From positions 1-64,000 of the forward strand of contig NZ_JAMBOM010000001.1 of the NCBI RefSeq assembly GCF_023715615.1: a stretch of 64,000 nt of DNA, in the 5' to 3' direction. Origin of the DNA: Sporosarcina aquimarina. Lineage in GTDB: Bacteria > Bacillota > Bacilli > Bacillales_A > Planococcaceae. This document shows positions 36,152-44,989 of the stretch, piece after piece. The notes under the pieces were generated by a model. It saw only the letters and a list, made by a program, of their open reading frames with translations, had not been told where the DNA came from and made no database searches. Every line of letters begins with the position of its first letter. Within the stretch, counting starts at the first letter, position 1. The translations under genes were made by a program, and so were the position numbers.

Positions 36152-37037
36152 GGGGGAGAGGTTTCCGTCGTCTCTGTGCAAGTGATGGTAAAGTCATCCC
36201 GAATAATATGATTAAAATTCCAATGATTTGTATGAACGTAATATGTTCTCCCACTAATACAACGGAGGCGGTCATAGCGACCGGGAGCTCCATGGCACTA
36301 AGAATGGACGTCATTGCGGTACCCACTTTAGGAACTGCGATGGAAAAAAGATAAATGGGAATTATAATTCCGAATAAGCCTAGGATAAGTCCGTATAATA
36401 AGAGACTTGAAGTGAATAATTGTCCCGTCCAAACAATTTCAGGTGATTGGAATAACAAGATTACAATTGCTGCAAAGAATGAAGTGAATAGTAGGCGGGT
36501 GGTAGTATCCATTCCTTCAATCGCTTTCTGGTTTGCCATCACGAATGAGGCAAAACTTGTTGCTGAAGCCAGCCCAAATGCCCAGCCTTGCCAAGGAATA
36601 CCACTCAAGTCGACATTTAAAATTCCTGCTGCAAAAATCGTACCAGAGAAAAGAAAAACGAGTGAAATCACTTCCACCCTCTTCGGTAAACGTCGACTTG
36701 CGATACAGTCAAATAGCATGCCAATCCATGTAAATTGAAAGAGCATAACTACTGCCAGTGAAGCAGGCATATACTCAACTGTTTTTCCATAAACAATTCC
36801 TGTTAAAGCAGTGAAAAATCCTGCAAGTATAAGTGTCCAGCCCCCGCCAAAACGAGGACGCTTGTGTTGAATAATGACGTAAAGTAAAAGGGCGACTAAG
36901 AACCCTATGAAGAATTGGCTCGTAACAGCTTGAGAAGCCGAATAACCATCTCTAATGGCTAATTTAACAATAGACGAGAGAATTCCGTAACTGCTAGCTG
37001 CGACAATTACGAGTATCGGATATATCCAAAATTTCAT
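36129..37037 (-). CDS. EamA/DMT-family exporter
   Basis: A 302-aa ten-helix transporter with two EamA repeats (GILSSIVKLAIRDGYSASQA in the first, VPKVGTAMTSILSAMELPVAM in the second). Family members export amino acids or metabolites. The substrate is unknown. Monocistronic. Confidence 0.88.
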   Translation of the reverse strand: MKFWIYPILVIVAASSYGILSSIVKLAIRDGYSASQAVTSQFFIGFLVALLLYVIIQHKRPRFGGGWTLILAGFFTALTGIVYGKTVEYMPASLAVVMLFQFTWIGMLFDCIASRRLPKRVEVISLVFLFSGTIFAAGILNVDLSGIPWQGWAFGLASATSFASFVMANQKAIEGMDTTTRLLFTSFFAAIVILLFQSPEIVWTGQLFTSSLLLYGLILGLFGIIIPIYLFSIAVPKVGTAMTSILSAMELPVAMTASVVLVGEHITFIQIIGILIILFGMTLPSLAQRRRKPLPHKTSEPL

Positions 37038-37133
37038 AATGCATTTCCTCCTAAGCTAAATAGTATATCACGCTGATTACCATATTGATACATAGGAAGT
37101 CAGACCTTTCATTATTCCCCGGGAAATGAAACG

Positions 37134-37168
37134 AAAAAAGACACCTTCTAATTAAGAAGGTGTCTCGG
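37134..37168 (-). terminator. intrinsic terminator
   Basis: GACACCTTCT-TAAT-AGAAGGTGTC with six T on the minus strand; closes the 37176/37440 gene pair. Confidence 0.85.
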
Positions 37169-37175
37169 AGGTCGA

Positions 37176-37418
37176 TTATCTACCCGCGTATTTTTCTTCG
37201 CTTGATGAATGATCCTTGGATTTACGATGATTTTCTTGCTTTTCTTCTTCCCATTCCATATTAGTATCTTCAACAGGAACAGCATCTACCGTTTGCATAT
37301 CTTCATGCATATCGAAAAGGGATTCTTTGTCAGTTTTAACAGCATCAGGATTATCCAAGTAAGGTTGGATAACCTCTTTTCGATCTTCTGCAGTGAATGA
37401 CTTTTTCTTGTCGTCCAT
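37176..37418 (-). CDS. small acidic hydrophilic protein, unknown
   Basis: An 80-aa highly charged protein without cysteines or hydrophobic segments (MDDKKKSFTAEDRKEVIQPYL start). Not recognised. AAAGGAGGAC precedes the ATG. It lies 21 bp downstream of a DUF3243 gene in a stretch of stress genes, so a stress role is possible. Its low-complexity composition suggests an unstructured protein. Confidence 0.7.
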   Translation of the reverse strand: MDDKKKSFTAEDRKEVIQPYLDNPDAVKTDKESLFDMHEDMQTVDAVPVEDTNMEWEEEKQENHRKSKDHSSSEEKYAGR

Positions 37419-37439
37419 GAATAGTCCTCCTTTTAGGAG

Positions 37440-37745
37440 TTACTCCGCTTTGACGAGTTTCAGCAAAAGACTGGACAGTGCTTTTTGCTCTTCTTTGTCG
37501 CCGACTTTCCAAAGTTCTTGAAGCACATATTGCTCACGGTTTTTCGGTTCTTCGTGTTTTGCCAAATATCCCGCGACATACTCTGTAGCTTTCGTCAGTT
37601 GTTCCTCACTGAGCCCCAACTTTTCACCTTTACTTACTTTGTCGGAGAGATAATCTTTAAACGAGGTAAAGTTTTTCAAGATATCTTCTTTCTTTTCACT
37701 GTCCATATTATTCAGTTCGCCTTCAACTTTGCCTTTGACGTCCAT
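37440..37745 (-). CDS. DUF3243-family protein
   Basis: A 101-aa helical protein matching DUF3243 (FTSFKDYLSDKVSKGEKLGLSEEQ, CxxG-free, YLAKHEEPKNREQYVLQELW). Cytosolic, function unknown, conserved in Bacillales. It probably forms a two-gene operon with the downstream 80-aa protein. Confidence 0.85.
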   Translation of the reverse strand: MDVKGKVEGELNNMDSEKKEDILKNFTSFKDYLSDKVSKGEKLGLSEEQLTKATEYVAGYLAKHEEPKNREQYVLQELWKVGDKEEQKALSSLLLKLVKAE

Positions 37746-37820
37746 AGGAAGCGTTCACTCCTTTTGTGTGATAGTAACAGTATTGACTAATCGGGAAAAA
37801 ATAAACCTTACAAAATTAGT

Positions 37821-37847
37821 GTTTCTAAAGTGGCCGGTTTGGGGAAT
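37821..37847 (+). promoter_or_regulatory. sigma-B-type promoter of yflT
   Basis: GTTTCT, 15 bp, GGGAAT, compared with GTTTAA-N13..15-GGGWAW. It lies about 50 bp upstream of the start. Confidence 0.7.
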
Positions 37848-37898
37848 AGATACTTACACATGGATCGACCAATTGTATAGGGAAGGAAGTGAAGGATT

Positions 37899-38402
37899 AT
37901 GAAGCAAAAACGGTATGTGGGGACTTTTCATTCTATTGACAATGTGTTAATTAAAATTACACAATTAAAATCGTTTGGTTACACAAAGGACGAAATCCTG
38001 GCAGTTTCCAATTTGGATGATAATGACAGGATGCTTGAAGATCAAACAGATATTGTGTTAGCGACGAGAGAACAAGACGGATTTTTAGGACGTATGAAAT
38101 TCTTCTTTACAAATGATGAACCAGCTAAAGAAGCATTTGAGCAGCTCGGTTTCAATGAACAACAAACCAAGGCTTTTTACAACGAGGTCAAAGATGGCGG
38201 TGTGGCATTATTTGTTTTGGACGATCCAACATCACCACGGCACCCTGATCTTTTTAGCGAGAATGATAAAATCGAAATTAACGGATCAGACAGTTCAAGC
38301 GAGATTTCAGAAAGCGGAGTACCTCTTGAAAATGCGGGTGAAGATGCGGGAGCTGAAGAAAACGCAGGCAGATATCCTCGCATCAATACAAATAATCTCT
38401 AA
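37899..38402 (+). CDS. YflT-like general stress protein (GSP17M domain)
   Basis: A 167-aa protein. Residues about 1-110 match the general-stress-protein 17M fold of YflT (KRYVGTFHSIDNVLIKITQLKSFGYTKDEI). The C-terminal 55 residues are Ser/Glu/Gly-rich and probably disordered. Function within general stress is unknown. GAAGGAAG precedes ATG; a sigma-B-type promoter is upstream. Confidence 0.88.
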   Translation: MKQKRYVGTFHSIDNVLIKITQLKSFGYTKDEILAVSNLDDNDRMLEDQTDIVLATREQDGFLGRMKFFFTNDEPAKEAFEQLGFNEQQTKAFYNEVKDGGVALFVLDDPTSPRHPDLFSENDKIEINGSDSSSEISESGVPLENAGEDAGAEENAGRYPRINTNNL

Positions 38403-38406
38403 TAGT

Positions 38407-38438
38407 AAAAACCGACTTAAGGGAAGTCGGTTTTTTTT
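38407..38438 (+). terminator. intrinsic terminator of yflT
   Basis: AAAACCGACTT-AAGGG-AAGTCGGTTTTTTTT. Confidence 0.85.
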
Positions 38439-38545
38439 GTATGGAGCATTTACTGAGAGTAGTATTCTTTCAGAAATTCGGTTAACAATAAGAAAGTTGC
38501 TAGCGCGTCAAAAATGTCCGACGTTCTAGCAACTCGATAGTTCAA

Positions 38546-38725
38546 TCAATGCCGATTATCTTTCATATTGCCAATTTTTTCTTGCACATCGCCTTTTATT
38601 TTATCCATTTTACCTTCTGCTTGCTTTTCGGCATCGCCGGTTGCATTCCCGTATTGGTCTTTTGCTTCACCTTTAGTCTTGTTAACTGCACCTTTTACTT
38701 TGTCTGAAAAACCGTGATCTGCCAT
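38546..38725 (-). CDS. csbD: CsbD-family stress protein
   Basis: A 59-aa protein missed by length cut-offs: MADHGFSDKVKGAVNKTKGE..., with the GEAKDQYGNATGDAEKQAEG core of the CsbD family. Small, charged, helical, induced by phosphate limitation and general stress in Bacillus. AAGGAGGG lies before the ATG and a near-perfect sigma-B-type promoter 35 bp further upstream. A GTTGCTAG/CTAGCAAC hairpin at about 38496-38534 may end the transcript. Confidence 0.93.
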   Translation of the reverse strand: MADHGFSDKVKGAVNKTKGEAKDQYGNATGDAEKQAEGKMDKIKGDVQEKIGNMKDNRH

Positions 38726-38759
38726 ATCAAAAACCCTCCTTGTAAATTATAGTCATTTC

Positions 38760-38785
38760 ATACCCCTACTATGAAGTTGTTAAAC
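38760..38785 (-). promoter_or_regulatory. sigma-B-type promoter of csbD
   Basis: Minus strand GTTTAA, 14 bp, GGGTAT, an exact match to the consensus. Confidence 0.85.
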
Positions 38786-38945
38786 ACGTATTAATAAAGG
38801 GTATAGATAATACCTACTAACGGAGTCGTAGGAGAATGCTCCTTCACTCTTAAAGCGAAATAGGACAATCCATATCTATTGAAAACTTATAATACTTTGT
38901 ATACTAAGAGATATGTATTGTTACGAACTCTTCGGAGGTGATGAG

Positions 38946-39353
38946 ATGATTCGCAGAGGAAGATTCGCCCGTTGGAACGAGAAGGAATACGAGATCAGTT
39001 CTAGAAACAAGCAAATCTACTTATCAACCACAGACTCTAGTGAACTACAAAATGGTTTTACACAAATGGGGGGCCCGACGGCTTCACTGCTTAGAGCGGT
39101 AGATGTGAATGAGCTGGATGACGCTTATGAAATCGTACCTTATGCAATACTGGACGGACATCGATTTGCGATTGAAGGAATCGATCCACAAACGTCAATG
39201 GTTAAACTGGTGACGAACAACGCATTTACCTTAAAAAAATTAAAGGTACATCCATACGGAAGCGATGAGTATATGATTGAACTGCCACTTCATAGCATTA
39301 CAGTAGAAGAAGACCGCATTCCGATTCTTGGTTTTGAAAATCGTTTCGTCTAA
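38946..39353 (+). CDS. conserved-looking cytosolic protein, unknown
   Basis: A 135-aa protein with MIRRGRFARWNEKEYEISSRNKQ start and mixed alpha/beta composition. I do not recognise a family. ATG 38946 has GGAGGTGATGAG immediately upstream, a textbook ribosome site, so I consider it a real gene. A plausible sigma-A promoter (TTGAAA, 17 bp, TACTAA) lies near 38880-38910. It is convergent with the flagellin gene. Confidence 0.75.
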   Translation: MIRRGRFARWNEKEYEISSRNKQIYLSTTDSSELQNGFTQMGGPTASLLRAVDVNELDDAYEIVPYAILDGHRFAIEGIDPQTSMVKLVTNNAFTLKKLKVHPYGSDEYMIELPLHSITVEEDRIPILGFENRFV

Positions 39354-39389
39354 AAACCCCGTCACGCCTTTTTCCAGGCGGACGGGGGT
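39352..39389. terminator. terminator between convergent genes
   Basis: AACCCCGTCACGCC pairs with GGCGGACGGGGGTT. The T-rich side is on the minus strand, favouring flagellin termination. Confidence 0.75.
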
Positions 39390-40204
39390 TACTGTTTCAG
39401 CAACTGCAACACGGATTGAGCTTGCTGCATATGCAGAGACAATACATATTGTCCCACTTGCGCAAGTAAGTTTGCCTTTGTCAGTGCCATCATCTCTTTT
39501 GCAATATCGGCATCGCGAATGCGAGATTCAGCACTGGTCAAATTTTCTTCCATTGTCACCGCGTTGTTATACGCATGTTCTAATCGGTTGCTGATTGCAC
39601 CGAGCTTTCCGCGTTCGGATGATACAGTTTGAACGGCCTTATCCAATAATTCAATTGCTTTTTCTGCATCTTCTTGCGTCGCAATCGAAACGTCTTTAAG
39701 TCCTAGAGAAGTCGAACTCATTGAGTTAATGCCAACAGAAATTGTTTGTCCCGCGTTCGCCCCTACTTGGATTTTTAAATCTGTCTGAGACCCATCTAGT
39801 AGTGGTTTTGTGTTGAATTCAGTGTCTTTAGACGTGCGTTGGATTTCCTGCTTAAGCTGCTGGAACTCTTCGTCTAGCATTTTGCGGTCTGCATCCGACA
39901 AAGTGCCATTAGATGCTTGAACACTCAACTCACGCATGCGTTGCAACATGGAATGAGTCTCGTCCAGAGCTCCTTCGGCTGTTTGAATAAGCGAAATCCC
40001 ATCCTGAATGTTGCGCTGAGCCATAGCCAACCCTCTTATTTGACCCCGCATTTTTTCTGAAATGGCTAGACCCGCAGGATCATCTGCCGCACTATTGATA
40101 CGTAAACCCGTGGAAAGACGGCGCATGGACACAGCCGCAAGAGAATGCTGGGCATTCATGTTCCGAATGACCATGAGTCCTGTCGATTGCCATTGACCGA
40201 GCAA
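39389..40204 (-). CDS. orphan short flagellin
   Basis: A 271-aa flagellin with conserved D0/D1 regions (LSTGLRINSAADDPAGLAI, AQRNIQDGISLIQTAEGAL near the N-terminus and NLTSAESRIRDADIAKEM at the C-terminus) and almost no variable middle. The TTG at 40204 was chosen: AAAAGGGGGG lies eight bases upstream, it places LSTGL at position 30 like canonical flagellins, and it follows a sigma-D-type promoter. The next ATG (40174) would truncate the D0 helix. No other flagellar genes are nearby. The first 20 residues diverge from the family. Confidence 0.85.
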   Translation of the reverse strand: MLGQWQSTGLMVIRNMNAQHSLAAVSMRRLSTGLRINSAADDPAGLAISEKMRGQIRGLAMAQRNIQDGISLIQTAEGALDETHSMLQRMRELSVQASNGTLSDADRKMLDEEFQQLKQEIQRTSKDTEFNTKPLLDGSQTDLKIQVGANAGQTISVGINSMSSTSLGLKDVSIATQEDAEKAIELLDKAVQTVSSERGKLGAISNRLEHAYNNAVTMEENLTSAESRIRDADIAKEMMALTKANLLAQVGQYVLSLHMQQAQSVLQLLKQ

Positions 40205-40227
40205 AGAAATTACCCCCCTTTTACCTA

Positions 40228-40254
40228 ATATCGGTAAATAATCTGAATTGTTAA
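40228..40254 (-). promoter_or_regulatory. sigma-D-type promoter of the flagellin gene
   Basis: Minus strand TTAA, 15 bp, ACCGATAT, matching TAAA-N14..16-GCCGATAA closely. Confidence 0.65.
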
Positions 40255-40290
40255 TGCAAAAAGCAGCCAGGGATATCCCCCAGCTGCCTA
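40255..40290 (-). terminator. terminator of the 40-aa gene
   Basis: GCAGC-TGGG...CCC-TG-GCTGC followed by TTTTT on the minus strand. Confidence 0.65.
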
Positions 40291-40310
40291 TATCGAATCT
40301 AGAGCAGAGC

Positions 40311-40433
40311 TTATTTCGAAGAACTGCTTCCTGCGAATGAGTCAAGTTGCTTCATCATCTTATTCCGGGAGTCTTCGTTGCGCATTAAGTACGCTACTCC
40401 AAGACCGAGAGCCACCAGTGCCGTCTTTTTCAT
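40311..40433 (-). CDS. 40-aa membrane-spanning peptide
   Basis: A short ORF with AGGAGGTG nine bases before ATG: MKKTALVALGLGVAYLMRNED..., one weak hydrophobic helix at 4-16 then a charged tail rich in Ser. It has its own terminator downstream. Not recognised; too short for routine calling. It resembles small Bacillales membrane peptides with unknown roles. Confidence 0.65.
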   Translation of the reverse strand: MKKTALVALGLGVAYLMRNEDSRNKMMKQLDSFAGSSSSK

Positions 40434-40609
40434 AATGAAACACACCTCCTCAAATACATTCGATTCTTCTATAACCTACCCACAATCAACGATAGTATAC
40501 AAAAAAGTTACATTCTCATCATTTTCTAATGATTCCTTCAGAGAGTTCACATTTCAATCTTGTAAAGTCGTCTTTACAAAGAGAAAACAATTGAAGAGGA
40601 GGGACTGTT

Positions 40610-41419
40610 ATGGCGATCGAGATCTTTAGCAGAAAAGAACAGAAGTATTTAATCACGCGCCATCAATATGAAGAATTGGTAGAACGTATTGGTCCTAAAA
40701 TGCGGAATGATAAAAATGGTACGGAAGGAAGATATTCCGTAACTAGTCTATACTTTGACAGTCCGGACAAATCGATTTATTTTGAAACCAAAAATAAATT
40801 AAAGTATCGTCAAAAACTACGGTTACGTGTGTATGACGAAGCGGATTTGAATAGCACTGCTTTTTTTGAAGTGAAGCAGAAACATAACAAAGTAGTTAAC
40901 AAACGTCGGATGCTGTTGCCATTGGGAGAAGCTTATCGCTACCTAGAAGGTGATGTCAAAGAAGATATGTCAGATATTAATACCTCCAATCGTCAAGTTA
41001 TGAAGGAAATTGACTATTTTCGAAAATATTATAACTTGAAACCAGAAATGGTCGTCAGTTATAGCCGTCACGCATTGCATGGGGTGACAGATCCTGAACT
41101 TCGCATAACGTTTGATTTTGATTTGAAATGCCGGAAAGAGGACTTACATATCGAGAACGGGCCATATGGAAATCACTTTATCGACTCGGATCTTGTTGTG
41201 CTAGAGGTGAAAGTGGATCATGCGGTGCCACTTTGGCTTACGCGTATCTTACAGGACTTGAACTGTGAGCAACGTAGTGCATCGAAGTTCTGTACGAGTA
41301 CGGAGTTATTAGAAGGTGAAGTTTTGCCGCAAACAGGGTATACGGAGCCGAAAGAATTAGAACAACCAACAATTGGAGGAATGGAAGATGGATCAGATCA
41401 CGAGCTTGTTTACATCTAA
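40610..41419 (+). CDS. VTC-domain polyphosphate polymerase-like protein
   Basis: A 269-aa soluble protein with the VTC domain (tunnel enzyme). Basic residues of the active-site tunnel are visible: RKEQKYLI, KYRQKLRLRVYD, FEVKQKHNKVVNKRR, and an E in VVLEVKVDH near the C-terminus. In yeast Vtc4 this fold makes polyphosphate from ATP. Bacterial versions are paired with DUF4956 proteins, as here (32-bp overlap). Actual polyphosphate synthesis is inferred. Confidence 0.9.
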   Translation: MAIEIFSRKEQKYLITRHQYEELVERIGPKMRNDKNGTEGRYSVTSLYFDSPDKSIYFETKNKLKYRQKLRLRVYDEADLNSTAFFEVKQKHNKVVNKRRMLLPLGEAYRYLEGDVKEDMSDINTSNRQVMKEIDYFRKYYNLKPEMVVSYSRHALHGVTDPELRITFDFDLKCRKEDLHIENGPYGNHFIDSDLVVLEVKVDHAVPLWLTRILQDLNCEQRSASKFCTSTELLEGEVLPQTGYTEPKELEQPTIGGMEDGSDHELVYI

Positions 41420-42071
41420 TGGTTTACAAGGAGCACCAACAATTTGGATGAGTTTGGTGGCAATGGCATTAGCATTTGTTCTTAGTTTAGTCATTACGAA
41501 AGTGTATCAAATTACCTTTACGGGAGAACGCTATTCACAAGCGTTTGTTCATACAATTATTATGATGAGTGTTGTTGTATCTGTTGTGATGAACGTAGTG
41601 AGTGACAATGCAGGAGTTGCATTTGGGTTGTTCGCTGTATTCTCCCTTATTCGTTTCAGAAGTGCTGTCACAAATGCGAAAGACATTTCATACATTTTCT
41701 TCGGTCTATGTGTTGGGATGACAGCTGGCTTGTTCCAGTTCCCACTCGCAATTGTGTTAACCCTGTTTGCAAGTCTGATCTTCTACTTATTGTACAAAGT
41801 CGATTACGGCAAAGGAAAAGATACACAGCTATTGAAAGTAACTGTACCTGAAAACTTGAACCATGAGAGCTTGTTGGATGACATTTTGGATGAAAAAACA
41901 GACTTTTATCAGCTTCGGCAAGTCGAAACAACGAATCTCGGCACGATGATTTTATATACATTCGCTATTCGGAGCAAGGTTGACACGAAAGACCAAGTAC
42001 TCCTTGATGCAATTCGAGAACGCAATGCCAACTTAAAAGTCTCTCTTTCTTACTTGGAAATGCGCGACTAA
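41388..42071 (+). CDS. DUF4956 membrane protein
   Basis: A 227-aa protein with four helices (about 12-115, including FSLIRFRSAVTNAKDISYIFFGL, a conserved DUF4956 segment) and a cytosolic C-terminal alpha/beta domain. Function unknown, co-occurring with VTC domains. ATG 41388 after GGAGGAATGG; it overlaps the VTC gene. Confidence 0.9.
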   Translation: MDQITSLFTSNGLQGAPTIWMSLVAMALAFVLSLVITKVYQITFTGERYSQAFVHTIIMMSVVVSVVMNVVSDNAGVAFGLFAVFSLIRFRSAVTNAKDISYIFFGLCVGMTAGLFQFPLAIVLTLFASLIFYLLYKVDYGKGKDTQLLKVTVPENLNHESLLDDILDEKTDFYQLRQVETTNLGTMILYTFAIRSKVDTKDQVLLDAIRERNANLKVSLSYLEMRD

Positions 42072-42074
42072 CAA

Positions 42075-42113
42075 AAAAGAGGTCATCCCATTACATAGGA
42101 ATGACCTCTTTTT
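42075..42113 (+). terminator. intrinsic terminator
   Basis: AAAGAGGTCATCCC pairs with GGAATGACCTCTTTTT. Confidence 0.85.
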
Positions 42114-42199
42114 GATGTTTTCTGCGTTAGACACCAGGCATGGAAACTCGTATACTAATAACAACTAAACAATATAGATATGGGAAAGGAGGCTGTGTC

Positions 42200-43279
42200 T
42201 TGACGAAGAAACTGTGGTTTCAATCAGGCGTTGCCATATTACTCGCGTTATTGATTATTAAATTCTTTTTAGAAATCAATTACATCTTTGCGCCGATTGG
42301 TATTATTGCCAAAGCCATCATCCTCCCGCTCGTTCTAGGTGGTGTATTGTATTACATGACCGAACCGATTCAGCGTTTTCTTGAAAAGCGGAAAGTGCCG
42401 AGATGGGGAAGTATTCTTATCATTTTCGTCATCTTAATAGGCGGGGTGTATGCGTTCTCTGCAGTTGTCGGTCCACCTGTCGCGAGCCAGGTGAACACCT
42501 TGGTAGACAATGGACCCAAAATCGCTAAGGAACTGACCCATTTAACAGACGTGGCGCTCGAGCAGAAGAAAGACTTACCTCCAAAACTTGAACAATCTCT
42601 CAACAGTGCGGCAGATAAAATACAGTCGTATGCGCTGAAATTTGGGGGGTGGATTGTTACGTTTATCCAATCCTTCATCCAAGCGATTGTCTTGCTTGTG
42701 CTTGTACCTTTCTTCTTCGTCTTTATGTTGAAAGATCATGAGAAGCTTGCCCCTAAAATCTATAAATTTTTTAGTGGGAAGCGTCGTGAGTGGGTTAAGA
42801 AAACCATTCATGATATTGATCATGTGTTACGTAGCTACATTCAAGGTCAATTTTTAATCAGTGCGATTCTTGCGACGATCATATTAATCGGTTATTGGAT
42901 TATCGGTCTGCAATATGCGCTGCTCATTGCGATTTTTACGTTATTCATGAATTTGGTTCCGTTCATCGGACCATGGATTGCTGTAATGCCTGCGATTCTC
43001 ATCGCATTTACACAAGATCCGAAATTGGTTATTTGGGTTGCTGTCATCACGTTAATCGCCAACCAAGTGGACAGTAACTTCATTACTCCGAACGTAATGG
43101 GGAAATCTCTCGATATTCACCCGCTTACCGTCATCACGCTGCTACTTGCAGCCGGTAATATCGCAGGATTTGTTGGAATTATTGTAGCTGTGCCTGTATA
43201 TGGGGTAGCTAAAGTAATTGTCACAAATATTTATGAAGCACGACAAGATATTAAGAAGACCGCCACGAAAACGGTTTAG
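42200..43279 (+). CDS. AI-2E family transporter
   Basis: A 359-aa eight-helix protein of the AI-2E/YdiK/TqsA-like superfamily, with the conserved FIGPWIAVMPAILIAF and LVPFFFVFMLKD stretches and GKSLDIHPLTVITLLLAAG. Family members transport signalling molecules or act as Na+(Li+)/H+ antiporters. TTG 42200 was selected because AAAGGAGG lies nine bases upstream. Monocistronic. Confidence 0.9.
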   Translation: MTKKLWFQSGVAILLALLIIKFFLEINYIFAPIGIIAKAIILPLVLGGVLYYMTEPIQRFLEKRKVPRWGSILIIFVILIGGVYAFSAVVGPPVASQVNTLVDNGPKIAKELTHLTDVALEQKKDLPPKLEQSLNSAADKIQSYALKFGGWIVTFIQSFIQAIVLLVLVPFFFVFMLKDHEKLAPKIYKFFSGKRREWVKKTIHDIDHVLRSYIQGQFLISAILATIILIGYWIIGLQYALLIAIFTLFMNLVPFIGPWIAVMPAILIAFTQDPKLVIWVAVITLIANQVDSNFITPNVMGKSLDIHPLTVITLLLAAGNIAGFVGIIVAVPVYGVAKVIVTNIYEARQDIKKTATKTV

Positions 43280-43321
43280 AAAAGCCTCCGCCTCCTTTAC
43301 TGGAAAGCGGAGGTTTTTTAT
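43280..43321 (+). terminator. intrinsic terminator
   Basis: CCTCCGC, loop, GCGGAGG, followed by six T. Confidence 0.88.
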
Positions 43322-43377
43322 ATAATTGCCCACCCAGCCTAGTAGGCCGATGCATAGATTGTGGTGAGGTGGTGAAA

Positions 43378-44196
43378 GTGACTCAATCAGGTAAAATTGT
43401 GCAAGATCCTGTGCGTGTAGAACGAGCCGAATGGAAACGTCAGCAAACGAAAGCACGACTGCAACAACTGCTTACAATTGTCTCTCCAGTCTTTTTACTT
43501 GTGCTGTGGGAAGTCCTATCGCGAACCGGTGTCATGGATATCCGTTTCTTCCCACCCCCGACCGCAATTGTGCAAACGTTCTGGGAACTGTTAGTAAGCG
43601 GAGCAATTGCAGAACATGTAGGTGTCTCTCTGTATCGCATTGCGCTAGGATTTCTCGCAGGAGTGATTCCTGGAATCATTATCGGTCTGATGATGGGGCT
43701 ATTCACACCAATCCGGCACTTTGTTTCGCCGCTCGTGATGGCGCTCATGCCGATTCCGACACTCGCATTACTCCCGATTATCATTATTCTATTCGGGATT
43801 GGGGATTTGTCGAAAGTCATCACAATCGCAGGTAGTGTATTTTTCCCTGTTGTTATCAATACCGCTGCGGGAGTTCTGAACATCGACAAAATTTACTTAG
43901 ATGTCGCAAATAACTATGGTGCAAGTAAGTCTCAATTCTTTTTCAAAATCGCACTCCCTGGCGCGCTTCCGGTTATGCTAGAAGGCATTCAGATGGGGCA
44001 GGCGATTGCGCTATTAACAATAGTGGCTGCGGAAATGATGGGTGCAACTTCGGGTATCGGCTATCTGATTTGGACGTCTTACAAAGCATTTTTACTCCAA
44101 AATATGTTTGTTGGGTTGATCATGATTTCGTTCTTTGGTTATTTGTTCTCGTTGCTGTTGAGGGGTCTTCAGAAAAAATTGCTGCCATGGAGGTGA
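43378..44196 (+). CDS. ABC permease, nitrate/sulfonate/taurine (SsuC/ThiX) type
   Basis: A 272-aa permease with six helices and the EAA loop (NYGASKSQFFFKIALPGALPVMLEGIQ). First gene of a permease-ATPase-lipoprotein operon of the NMT1/THI5-like class, which includes importers for HMP/thiamine precursors, sulfonates and related small compounds. GTG 43378 was chosen six bases after GAGGTG. No TPP riboswitch or Cys-box was found in front, so the substrate is open. Confidence 0.88.
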   Translation: MTQSGKIVQDPVRVERAEWKRQQTKARLQQLLTIVSPVFLLVLWEVLSRTGVMDIRFFPPPTAIVQTFWELLVSGAIAEHVGVSLYRIALGFLAGVIPGIIIGLMMGLFTPIRHFVSPLVMALMPIPTLALLPIIIILFGIGDLSKVITIAGSVFFPVVINTAAGVLNIDKIYLDVANNYGASKSQFFFKIALPGALPVMLEGIQMGQAIALLTIVAAEMMGATSGIGYLIWTSYKAFLLQNMFVGLIMISFFGYLFSLLLRGLQKKLLPWR

Positions 44197-44200
44197 ACAG

Positions 44201-44974
44201 ATGCCCCCTAAAATTGAAATTGACGATTTGACGAAAGTGTTCGTGAAGAAAACGGGAAGTGTGACAGCGCTGCAAAATATTTCTCTCACAATCGAAGATG
44301 GTGAGTTTGTCTGTCTGGTCGGTCCGAGTGGTTGTGGTAAAACCACATTACTCCGAATTTTAGCAGGACTGGAGAAACATAGCGCAGGGAATTATAAGAT
44401 TAATGCTGAACAGTCGAAACGCCCGTTGCAGTCTATGGTATTTCAAGAAAAAGGGATATTACCTTGGATGACGGTTCAAGACAACGTCGCGTTCGGTCTT
44501 GCAATGCGAAAAGCTCCGAAAGACCTCATTGCAAAGCAAACTGCTTACTATTTGGAGAAGACCGGTCTCACCCAATTTGCGAGTTTGTATCCAAGTGAAT
44601 TGTCGGGAGGCATGAAGCAACGCGTCAGTATTGCGCGTGCGTTTGCAAATGATCCGGAAATCTTGTTGATGGATGAACCATTTGCTGCTTTAGATGAACA
44701 AAATAAGTTTATCCTTCAAGAAGAATTATTGAGTATTTGGTCAGAAACGAAAAAAACGGTGCTGTTCATCACTCACAGTATTGACGAAGCACTTATGCTA
44801 AGTGATCGAATTTTACTCATGAGCGCACAACCGGGGCAAATCATCCAGGAAGTTCGGATTGACAGACCCCGTCCACGTAAAATCGAAGAAATTCGAAAAG
44901 ATCCAGAACTGGCAGCACAGTTTGTCGACATCTGGCAGCATCTACAAAAAGAAGTGCAAAAATCGAGGACATGA
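44201..44974 (+). CDS. ABC ATPase, nitrate/sulfonate/taurine type
   Basis: A 257-aa ATPase with Walker A GPSGCGKTT, Q-loop MVFQEKGILPWMT (typical of the SsuB/TauB group), signature LSGGMKQR and Walker B LLMDEPF. It lies five bases after the permease gene. Confidence 0.93.
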   Translation: MPPKIEIDDLTKVFVKKTGSVTALQNISLTIEDGEFVCLVGPSGCGKTTLLRILAGLEKHSAGNYKINAEQSKRPLQSMVFQEKGILPWMTVQDNVAFGLAMRKAPKDLIAKQTAYYLEKTGLTQFASLYPSELSGGMKQRVSIARAFANDPEILLMDEPFAALDEQNKFILQEELLSIWSETKKTVLFITHSIDEALMLSDRILLMSAQPGQIIQEVRIDRPRPRKIEEIRKDPELAAQFVDIWQHLQKEVQKSRT

Positions 44975-44989
44975 CGAAAGGGGAAGCGT

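Noticed and set aside
43321..43377. TPP riboswitch in front of the NMT1/THI5-like ABC operon
   Set aside because: Only 57 bp remain after the preceding terminator and no CTGAGA core is present.
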